From contig JAIPDA010000146.1 in NCBI GenBank assembly GCA_021737905.1, forward strand, positions 1-6,090: a stretch of 6,090 bases of DNA, in the 5' to 3' direction. Within the stretch, counting starts at the first letter, position 1. The number at the start of each line of letters is the position of its first letter. Under the pieces are notes generated by a model. It was not told the origin of the DNA, searched no databases, and saw only the letters and a list, made by a program, of their open reading frames with translations. Of this stretch, positions 1 to 5,448 are shown piece by piece. Source of the DNA: Rhodoferax sp. (GTDB lineage: Bacteria; Pseudomonadota; Gammaproteobacteria; Burkholderiales; Burkholderiaceae_C). A program made the position numbers and the translations under genes.

Positions 1-2
1 GT

Positions 3-977
3 TTGCCGCAAAGCGGTTTCGAGTCGGTCTTCATGCGCAGCGATGGCACGCGCTTCCCGGTGCTCATCATTGAAGCGCCGCTGATCAACGCCAACGGCAA
101 ACACACCGGCTGGATGAGCGCCATCCTGGACATCAGCGAGCAGCGCCGCGTTGAAGAAATGTCACGCGCCAGCCAGGACCGGCTGCAAGCCACAGCGCGC
201 CTGGCCATGGTCGGCGAGATGGCCTCACTGCTGAGCCATGAGTTAAACCAGCCGCTGGCAGCCATCTCCAGTTATGCCACCGGCTCTTTGAACCTGCTCG
301 AAGACGCAGGCACCGGCACAGCACCTCTGGCAGCTGACCTGCAACTGGCACTCAGGCGCATCAGCGAACAGGCTGAGCGCGCCGGCAAAGTCATCAAAAG
401 CGTGCACGACTTTGTGCGCCGGCGCGAGCAGGTGCGCGAGCGCGTCACACCACGCGCATTGCTGGACGCCATCATGCCGCTGGTCAGCCTGCAGGCGCGC
501 AAGCTGCATGTGCGCGTGTTGATCGAAGTTGACGAAAGCTGTAGCGCCGTACTGTGCGACCGCACCATGGTCGAGCAAGTCTTGCTCAACCTTTGCCGTA
601 ATGGCATGCAAGCCATGCACGAAGCCAGCACACTGTCGGCCAGCAAACGCGTGCTGAGTCTGCGCGTGATGCCGGCAGACGCCCGCTGGGTCATGTTCTC
701 GGTGACTGACCACGGCGTGGGCATTTCAGCGGCGGTGGCCGACAAACTCTTTACGCCCTTCTTCACCACCAAGGCCGAAGGCATGGGTCTGGGCCTGAGT
801 CTGTGCCGCACGGTGATAGAGCAGCACGGCGGATTTCTGGGGCATGCACCGGCGCCGGCGGGCGGCACGATTTTCAGCTTCACGCTGCCAGCCAGTCTGG
901 CCGGCGAGCCGGCGAGCTCATCCGCATCCCCGCAGGTTTATGCTGCAAGCTCTATGACCGCCGAAACCGCAATATGA
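3..977 (+). CDS. PAS sensor histidine kinase, 3' part (5' end outside window)
   Basis: This is the C-terminal 324 residues of a sensor kinase; the frame is open to the window edge, so the TTG at position 3 is not a credible start. Visible residues 1-50 look like the end of a PAS domain plus its PAC motif (FMRSDGTRFPV ... ILDISEQRR), followed by a short helical linker. The HisKA dimerisation and phosphoacceptor segment has the H-box SHELNQPLAAIS with the presumed phosphorylated His at residue 79. The ATPase domain follows: N-box LLNLCRNGMQAM (190s to about 205), G1 DHGVG (236-240), F-box FTPFFTTK (250-257) and G2 EGMGLGLSL (259-267). All key residues are present, so the kinase should be active. 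The H-box style is that of the FixL/DctB-like kinases. The stop overlaps the start of the response regulator gene (ATGA), which implies co-translation and a cognate pair. The sensed signal cannot be inferred because the N-terminal sensor region is missing. Confidence 0.93.
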   Translation: MPQSGFESVFMRSDGTRFPVLIIEAPLINANGKHTGWMSAILDISEQRRVEEMSRASQDRLQATARLAMVGEMASLLSHELNQPLAAISSYATGSLNLLEDAGTGTAPLAADLQLALRRISEQAERAGKVIKSVHDFVRRREQVRERVTPRALLDAIMPLVSLQARKLHVRVLIEVDESCSAVLCDRTMVEQVLLNLCRNGMQAMHEASTLSASKRVLSLRVMPADARWVMFSVTDHGVGISAAVADKLFTPFFTTKAEGMGLGLSLCRTVIEQHGGFLGHAPAPAGGTIFSFTLPASLAGEPASSSASPQVYAASSMTAETAI

Positions 978-1597
978 GCAGCCCTTACGCCACCGTCTAC
1001 ATCGTGGACGACGATCAGGGCGTGCGCGATGCGCTGGCCTGGTTGCTGCGCTCGCGACGGCTCACCAGCGAATGCTTTGACAGCGCCGAAGCCTTTGACG
1101 CCCGCATCCGTGCGCCAGGCAGCGTGCGCGAACCTTCTTGTGTGCTGTTGGATGTGCGCATGGCCGGCCTGAGTGGCTTGGCCATGTTTGAAAAACTCAT
1201 CGGCTACGGCCTGCTGCCCACGCTGCCGGTGATTTTTTTAACCGGTCACGCTGACGTTCCCACCGCGGTGGACGCCGTCAAGCGCGGTGCCTTTGATTTT
1301 TGCGAAAAACCGTTTTCAGACAACGTACTGGTTGACCGCATTGAGCAAGCGCTGGCACTGTCTGCCGAGCGGCTGACTGCGCTGAACCGCTCCAGCAACC
1401 TGCAAGCCCTGCTCGACGGCCTGACCGAGCGCGAACGCGATGTGCTGCGCCTGGTGGTGGACGGCCTGCCCAACAAAATGGTGGCCGACCAGCTCGACAT
1501 CAGCGTGCGCACGGTGGAAGTGCACCGTGCACGCGTGTTCGAGAAAATGGGTGTCAAGTCGGCGGTGGAGCTCGCCAACTTGCTGCGTAATGACTAA
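974..1597 (+). CDS. LuxR-type (FixJ-like) two-component response regulator
   Basis: This is a complete 207-residue transcription regulator. The receiver domain (about 6-122) has the acidic pocket VDDD (11-14), the phosphoacceptor Asp60 in LLDVRM, the switch Thr90 in FLTGHAD and the conserved Lys112 in EKPF. The C-terminal domain (about 143-205) is a LuxR/GerE helix-turn-helix with LTERERDVLRLVVDGLPNK and ISVRTVEVHRARVFEKMG. Phosphorylation by the upstream kinase should promote dimerisation and DNA binding. I chose the ATG at 974 because it overlaps the kinase stop as ATGA and places the receiver at the normal distance from the N terminus. No strong Shine-Dalgarno is visible, which fits translational coupling to the kinase. 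The longer frame upstream is only a shadow of the kinase. Length and order match FixJ/TtrR-like regulators; which one it is functionally cannot be told from sequence alone. Confidence 0.95.
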   Translation: MSSPYATVYIVDDDQGVRDALAWLLRSRRLTSECFDSAEAFDARIRAPGSVREPSCVLLDVRMAGLSGLAMFEKLIGYGLLPTLPVIFLTGHADVPTAVDAVKRGAFDFCEKPFSDNVLVDRIEQALALSAERLTALNRSSNLQALLDGLTERERDVLRLVVDGLPNKMVADQLDISVRTVEVHRARVFEKMGVKSAVELANLLRND

Positions 1598-1616
1598 GGG
1601 CCTCAGGGCCTAGAGC

Positions 1617-1754
1617 CTATGGACCCGGTTTGTTAAGGTCGTCACGCGGGTCCGGCTTGATTTCACCGCCTTTTCGCCCTGAGAACATGGTCCACCAAAC
1701 GATGAACACCAGTATCAGCAAAGCCCCTAAAGCTTCAAGCAAGAGCAAGAGCAT
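1617..1754 (-). CDS. Putative 45-residue single-pass membrane protein, start codon shared with mltA
   Basis: This minus-strand frame runs ATG (1754-1752) to TAG (1619-1617). It begins MLLLLLEALGALLILVFI, a near-continuous hydrophobic helix of about 20 residues. It continues VWWTMFSGRKGG, with aromatic residues and then Arg/Lys at the expected membrane border, and ends in a polar tail, KPDPRDDLNKPGP. This is the layout of a real small membrane protein: helix, positive cytoplasmic flank, acidic/proline tail. An in-frame TAA lies three codons upstream of the ATG, so no longer start is available. A weak GGGAA (1768-1764) sits 9 nt before the ATG. The gene converges on the response regulator (19 bp between stops) and diverges from mltA. 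The opposite-strand translation of this stretch, the possible MltA N-terminal extension, looks much less protein-like. I do not recognise a family with certainty and assign no function. The alternative is chance coding in antisense of an mltA leader. Confidence 0.55.
   Translation of the reverse strand: MLLLLLEALGALLILVFIVWWTMFSGRKGGEIKPDPRDDLNKPGP
1621..1653. repeat. 7-bp inverted repeat GGACCCG/CGGGTCC
   Basis: GGACCCG (1621-1627) is matched perfectly by CGGGTCC (1647-1653) across a 19-nt loop. It lies just after the response regulator gene and inside the 3' end of the small minus-strand frame, where it encodes part of the DPRDDLNKPGP tail. No T-run follows on either strand, so a role as an intrinsic terminator is doubtful, and it may be only a consequence of the coding sequence. 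Confidence 0.25.
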
Positions 1755-2940
1755 GAGTATTTATTCCCGGTTGGCAAAGACGCTGCTTATTATCTGCGGC
1801 AGCCTTTGGCTGGCTTCCTGTGCGATCAATACCCCTCTGCCGCCATGGCCGGCATCGCTGCCCGAAGCCGCTGCGCCGCCACCAGCGCCCGCCGCTGCAC
1901 CACCCGCCGCTGCACCACCCGCCGCTGCACCACCCGTCGCCAGCGCCTGGCAAGCCAGCAAAAGCCGCTGGGTGCCGGTGCCCTGGAGCGACTTGCCCGG
2001 CTTTGACAAAGACAACTTGTTTGAAGCCTGGAACGCCTGGATCAAAAGCTGCGAACGCCCGGGGCCTACATTTGCCCCCCTTTGCGCCGACGTGCGCCGC
2101 TTGAGCATAGGCAGTGCAGACGAGCAACGCGCCTGGATGCTTGAGCGTCTGCAACCCCTGCGCGTGGAGTCCCTGAGCGGCGTCGCCGACGGCCAGCTCA
2201 CCAGCTACTTTGAGCCTGTTTTCCGCGCCAGCCGGCAGCAAAGCGCCGCCTTCAACGTGCCCCTGTACCAGGCGCCTGCCACACTGCGGCGCGGCCAGCC
2301 CTGGTTCAGCCGGCAAGACATAGACACACGGCCCGAAGCGCAAGCCGCCCTGCAAGGCCTGGAGATTGCCTGGCTTGAAGATCCGATCGACGCATTGCTG
2401 CTGCACATCCAGGGCTCCGGCCGGTTGCAACTGACACAAGCAGACGGCAGCCTGCGCACCGTGCGCGTGGCTTTTGCCGGCTCTAACGAACAACCTTACC
2501 GCAGCGTCAACGCCTGGCTGCAAGAGCAGGGTGTCAGCAAACTCAACCCCTGGCCCGAGGCCACCAAAGCCTGGGCCGTTCAAAATCCGCAGCGCGTGCA
2601 GCAACTGCTGTGGAGCAACCCGCGCTACATATTTTTCAAAGAAGAGCCCCTGTCCGCAATCGACAGCAGCACCGGCCCGCGCGGCGCCCAGGGCGTGCCC
2701 CTGACTGCCGGCCGTTCCATCGCGGTCGACCCCGGCAGCATCCCCTATGGCACGCCCGTCTGGCTCAGCACGCCAGGCCCCAGCGTGCAATTGCAAAAAC
2801 TGGTGATGGCCCAGGACACCGGCAGCGCCATCGTCGGCGCTGTGCGCGCAGACTACTTTGCAGGCACCGGCCCGGAAGCCGGCGCACTGGCCAGCAAAGT
2901 GAACCAGCCGCTGCGGCTGTGGGTGCTGTGGCCGCGCTGA
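1753..2940 (+). CDS. mltA: Membrane-bound lytic murein transglycosylase A (MltA), lipoprotein
   Basis: MltA cleaves the MurNAc-GlcNAc bond of peptidoglycan with formation of 1,6-anhydro-MurNAc, acting from the periplasmic face of the outer membrane. From the ATG at 1753 the protein is 395 residues. It opens with a lipoprotein signal, MSIYSRLAKTLLII... ending at the lipobox LASC (Cys23); the +2 residue is Ala, not Asp, which favours outer-membrane sorting. An Ala/Pro linker follows (about 28-64) containing a 15-bp tandem repeat. The MltA domain shows LTSYFEP (149-155, family consensus near LTGYYEP), QGSGR (220-224) and NPRYIFF (289-295). The C-terminal 3D domain carries its three Asp: AVDPGS (Asp326), AQDTGSAI (Asp355, likely the equivalent of the catalytic Asp of E. 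coli MltA) and ADYF (Asp367). In-frame starts also exist at 1702, 1687 and a TTG at 1630. I prefer 1753 because it gives a standard-length signal peptide and has AAGAG 7 nt upstream. Confidence 0.93.
   Translation: MSIYSRLAKTLLIICGSLWLASCAINTPLPPWPASLPEAAAPPPAPAAAPPAAAPPAAAPPVASAWQASKSRWVPVPWSDLPGFDKDNLFEAWNAWIKSCERPGPTFAPLCADVRRLSIGSADEQRAWMLERLQPLRVESLSGVADGQLTSYFEPVFRASRQQSAAFNVPLYQAPATLRRGQPWFSRQDIDTRPEAQAALQGLEIAWLEDPIDALLLHIQGSGRLQLTQADGSLRTVRVAFAGSNEQPYRSVNAWLQEQGVSKLNPWPEATKAWAVQNPQRVQQLLWSNPRYIFFKEEPLSAIDSSTGPRGAQGVPLTAGRSIAVDPGSIPYGTPVWLSTPGPSVQLQKLVMAQDTGSAIVGAVRADYFAGTGPEAGALASKVNQPLRLWVLWPR
1888..1936 (+). repeat. 15-bp tandem repeat, three copies, in the mltA linker
   Basis: The unit CCCGCCGCTGCACCA occurs three times without mismatch at 1888-1902, 1903-1917 and 1918-1932, followed by a partial fourth copy (CCCG). 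Each unit is five codons, Pro-Ala-Ala-Ala-Pro, in the mltA frame. Gain or loss of a unit therefore changes linker length by five residues without a frameshift. It lies between the lipid-anchored Cys and the catalytic domain, where a flexible spacer is expected. Confidence 0.9.
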
Positions 2941-2980
2941 GCCGGCGACAAGACCTGTATCACGACTGCCCCAACCCACC

Positions 2981-2985
2981 AGGAG
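2981..2985 (+). promoter_or_regulatory. Shine-Dalgarno AGGAG of the alpha/beta hydrolase gene
   Basis: AGGAG lies 8 nt before the ATG at 2994 and is the strongest ribosome binding site in the window. It fixes the start of the hydrolase gene at 2994, although the reading frame is open much further upstream into mltA. Confidence 0.8.
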
Positions 2986-2993
2986 CCCCACTC

Positions 2994-3926
2994 ATGCCTT
3001 TGCATCCCGTGATCGAATCTGCCTTGCGCGCTTCTACGGTGCGCCCCTACCGTGAACTGGGGGTGGCGCTGGCGCGGGTTCAGGCCAAGTCGGGCGCGCC
3101 GGGCAAGCCGGATGTCGCTTTGGCCGCCGTGCGCGATGTGCTGATTCCCGGGCCGGGCGGTGACATACCGGCGCGGGTTTACACGCCGCAGGGCCAGGGG
3201 CCGCACCCGGTGCTCATGTTTTTTCATGGCGGCGGCTTTGTGGTGCTGGACCTAGATTCGCATGACTACATCTGCATGCGACTGGCCGCCGGTGCGTCTT
3301 GCGTGGTGGTGTCGGTGGACTACCGGCTGGCGCCCGAGCACCAATTTCCGGCGGGGCCTGATGATTGCCTGGCAGCCACGCGCTGGGCGGCAGCCCATGC
3401 CACAGCGTTTGGCGCTGACGGCACGCGCATGGCGGTATCGGGCTTGAGTGCCGGCGCCACCATGGCTGCTGTTACGGCCTTGCGCGCGCGCGACGAAGGC
3501 GGACCGGCGCTGCGCGGGCAAGTGCTGTTTTACCCGGTGACAGACTACCCGTCTGCATTGCCCGCGTCGTACCAGACTTATGCCGAAGGCTATGGCCTGA
3601 CACAAGACAACATGCTCTGGTTTTGGGAGCAGTACCTGCCAAGCCCGGCAGCAGCTGCCGACCCGCACGCCTCACCCCTGCGGGCCGCTTCGATGGCCGG
3701 TTTGCCACCGGCCTGTGTGTTTGTGGCCGAATGTGATGTCTTGCATGACGAAGGCATGGCCTATGGCCAGCGGCTGCTGCAAGCGGGTGTGGCCACGCAC
3801 CTGCAAGCGTGCCCGGGCACAGCCCACAGTTTTTTAAAGTACGCCGGCGTGCTGCCTGAGGTGGATGCCGTGCTGGCAAAGACTTATGGCTGGCTGCGCG
3901 GTGTAATGGCGGGCGCAGCGGGCTGA
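2994..3926 (+). CDS. Alpha/beta hydrolase, hormone-sensitive-lipase (family IV) esterase
   Basis: This 310-residue protein has no signal peptide, so it is probably cytoplasmic. It should hydrolyse carboxylic esters, most likely short-chain; the natural substrate is unknown. The family IV oxyanion motif HGGG is at 78-81 (FFHGGGFV), and the signature YRLAPEHQFPA at 110-120 is near canonical. The nucleophile elbow GLSAG has Ser152. The catalytic Asp is most likely Asp248 in ECDVLHDEG, and the His is His278 in GTAHSF. The full triad is therefore present. The elbow is unusual: Leu151 replaces the Asp or Thr that defines the GDSAG and GTSAG subfamilies, and the following Gly is Ala155. The start at 2994 is set by AGGAG 8 nt upstream and by homology starting soon after. 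The gene follows mltA by 53 bp with no visible terminator, so co-transcription is plausible, but no functional link is evident. Confidence 0.92.
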   Translation: MPLHPVIESALRASTVRPYRELGVALARVQAKSGAPGKPDVALAAVRDVLIPGPGGDIPARVYTPQGQGPHPVLMFFHGGGFVVLDLDSHDYICMRLAAGASCVVVSVDYRLAPEHQFPAGPDDCLAATRWAAAHATAFGADGTRMAVSGLSAGATMAAVTALRARDEGGPALRGQVLFYPVTDYPSALPASYQTYAEGYGLTQDNMLWFWEQYLPSPAAAADPHASPLRAASMAGLPPACVFVAECDVLHDEGMAYGQRLLQAGVATHLQACPGTAHSFLKYAGVLPEVDAVLAKTYGWLRGVMAGAAG

Positions 3927-3934
3927 CTCGACAA

Positions 3935-3960
3935 TGGATTCCTGCCTACGCAGGAATGAC
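3935..3960. repeat. Dispersed-repeat-like palindrome (ATTCCTGC...GCAGGAAT)
   Basis: A perfect 8-bp inverted repeat, ATTCCTGC (3938-3945) and GCAGGAAT (3950-3957), has a 4-nt CTAC loop and is flanked by TGG and GAC. The core resembles the dRS3-like palindrome ATTCC...GGAAT, known from Neisseria and seen scattered in intergenic regions of other betaproteobacteria. It sits between two convergent genes, where it could also act as a bidirectional transcription stop or 3' RNA stabiliser. No T-run follows. Confidence 0.7.
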
Positions 3961-3978
3961 GGCAAAAGGAGCCGTCAT
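3956..3978. terminator. Second inverted repeat in the convergent junction, possible terminator
   Basis: ATGACGGC (3956-3963) and GCCGTCAT (3971-3978) form a perfect 8-bp stem with a 7-nt AAAAGGA loop. On the minus strand the loop reads TCCTTTT. The stem shares two bases with the preceding palindrome, so the two hairpins cannot both form completely. It lies 17 bp beyond the stop of the outer-membrane factor gene. There is no clear U-tract after the stem in either direction, so rho-independent termination is only a possibility. Confidence 0.4.
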
Positions 3979-3994
3979 GAAGGCGCGGTACTGT

Positions 3995-5440
3995 TCAGGG
4001 CGCCGATGCGGGCTCCGCGTCACCACCCAATGCCTGGTACAACGCCAACTGGCTGTTAAGTCGGGCCAGCCGGTTGTCGGCCAGAGCGATGTCTGCGCTG
4101 CGGCGCTTTTCCTGGGCGTCCAGCCAGGCTTTGAGGGCGGCGGCACCGGCGCGGTAGCGGGCTTCATACAGGCGCTCTGCGGTGCGGGCGGCTTGCAGGC
4201 TCTCTTCAAGGCGGGTAGCCTGCAAGGCCAGTTGCTGGCGTGATGACAGGGCGTTGTCCACGTCACCGAGTGCGGTGTACAGCGTCTGGCGGAAGTTGAC
4301 CACCGCCTCTTCGTATTGCGTCTCGGACACCTGGATGCTCAGTTGCATGTTGGCGCGCTGCAAAAAAGGCAGCGTCACACCCAGGCCGAGCGCGGCCACC
4401 GGGTTTTGTAACAGCTTGGTCAACTGGGTGCTGGAGGTGCCCAGGCTGCCCGTCAGGTTGAGCGCCGGGTAGTAGCTGGCGCGGGTGGCGTCAATTTTGC
4501 TGAATGACTCGCGCAAGCGCAGTTCGGCAGCACGCAGGTCGGGCCTGCGCGCTAGAAGACTGGCCGGCAGGCCGGCTTGCAGCGCTGGCAACTCGCCGCT
4601 TGGCAAGGCCGCGGGATTGCTGACTTCTTGGCTGCCGGGCGCGCTGTCCAGCAGCAGGGCCAGCGCGGTACGCGCTTCGACCGCTTGCTGCTGCAATGCG
4701 CTTTGACTGGCTTGCTGGCTGGCCAGCGCTTGCTGCGCTTCGGCCACTTCCAGGCCGGAGGCCGCACCGGCGCGGTACTGCGTTTGCACCAGCTGGAAAG
4801 TAGTTTGCGAATAAGCGATGCTTTGCGTATTGGCAGCCAGGCGTTGGTTGACAAACGCCAGCTGCCAGTACAACCTGGCCGTGGTGGCAACCAGCGCCAG
4901 GCGCGTGCTTTGGCGGTCTTGCTCGCTGGCCAGTGCCTCCCATCGCGCGACTTCACGCTGGCTGCCGAGCTTGTTCCACAAATCTATTTCATAGCTGGCG
5001 CTGAGCGTCACACCGCTGCTGCGGGAGCTGCTTGCATCGCCCTCCAGAGAGCGTCGTGTGCCCATGCTGGCGCTGCCTGCCAGGGCCGGTTGCAGCGCCT
5101 GCTCTGCCAGCCCGGCTTGCAGTTGCGCTCGCCGCACGCGAATGGTGGCTGCGGCCAGGTTGTTGTTGCGGGCCAGTACCTCGGCCACCAGCTGGTCAAG
5201 CACGGGGTCATTCAAACGCGTCCACCATGGGGTGCCGGCCGGTGCGGGTGTGACAGGTGTGGCGGCTGTAAGAGGTGTGCTGACGGCACCGCCCTGGCTG
5301 TATTGCGCGGGCAGCTTGAGCGCAGGTGTGCGAAACACTGCGTTGAATGTGGAAGCACAGCCACCCAGCATGAGCAGGACAGCCAGTGCCAGAGGCCGGC
5401 GCACCAAAATAAAAAACGCGTGGGTTGGGAGCGGGTTCAT
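3995..5440 (-). CDS. Outer-membrane efflux factor lipoprotein, NodT/CusC family
   Basis: This 481-residue TolC-like channel subunit would form a trimer spanning the outer membrane and the periplasm. The N terminus has basic residues (Arg14-Arg15), a hydrophobic stretch and the lipobox LGGC with Cys28, so the mature protein is lipid-anchored, as in NodT/CusC proteins. Family marks in order: TPWWTRLNDPVLDQLV (70-85), YEIDLWNK (150-157), the alpha-helical repeat with QYRAGAASGLEVAEAQ (221-236), the strongly conserved LLARRPDLRAAE (295-306), YYPALNLTGSLG (323-334), and the second helical repeat with ARYRAGAAALKAWLDAQ (427-443). Two outer-membrane efflux repeats are thus present and complete. Length is typical. 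The gene starts 8 bp after the macB stop, so it is the distal gene of that operon. The upstream ribosome site is weak (AAAGA), consistent with coupled translation. The transported compound is unknown. Confidence 0.94.
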   Translation of the reverse strand: MNPLPTHAFFILVRRPLALAVLLMLGGCASTFNAVFRTPALKLPAQYSQGGAVSTPLTAATPVTPAPAGTPWWTRLNDPVLDQLVAEVLARNNNLAAATIRVRRAQLQAGLAEQALQPALAGSASMGTRRSLEGDASSSRSSGVTLSASYEIDLWNKLGSQREVARWEALASEQDRQSTRLALVATTARLYWQLAFVNQRLAANTQSIAYSQTTFQLVQTQYRAGAASGLEVAEAQQALASQQASQSALQQQAVEARTALALLLDSAPGSQEVSNPAALPSGELPALQAGLPASLLARRPDLRAAELRLRESFSKIDATRASYYPALNLTGSLGTSSTQLTKLLQNPVAALGLGVTLPFLQRANMQLSIQVSETQYEEAVVNFRQTLYTALGDVDNALSSRQQLALQATRLEESLQAARTAERLYEARYRAGAAALKAWLDAQEKRRSADIALADNRLARLNSQLALYQALGGDAEPASAP

Positions 5441-5448
5441 GCTTGTCT

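Noticed and set aside
243..883. Minus-strand frames of 156 and 203 codons opposite the histidine kinase
   Set aside because: Both are antisense to conserved kinase motifs and have no protein-like pattern of their own.
1233..1239. T7 run in the response regulator gene (and a similar run at 5887-5893 in macB) as possible slippage or phase-variation tracts
   Set aside because: Both encode conserved residues in the expected frame (IFL, DFFV), and runs of seven are not unusual. There is no sign of phase variation.
1598..1611. Short GGCC-TCAG-GGCC hairpin and AGGGCCT direct repeat after the response regulator stop, considered as a terminator
   Set aside because: The stem is only 4 bp and no T-run follows on either strand. 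It is too weak to call.
1789..1794. GATAAT on the minus strand as a -10 box for the small membrane gene
   Set aside because: No acceptable -35 element lies 16-18 bp upstream, so a promoter could not be supported.
1735..2991. 418-codon minus-strand frame opposite mltA
   Set aside because: It contains Gly/Ala/His-rich repetitive composition and the antisense of the Ala/Pro repeat, with no recognisable motif. The + strand MltA assignment is secure.
2610..2993. Upstream extension of the hydrolase frame into mltA
   Set aside because: The extension is an out-of-frame Arg/Pro-rich reading of mltA. The AGGAG at 2981 and protein homology place the start at 2994.
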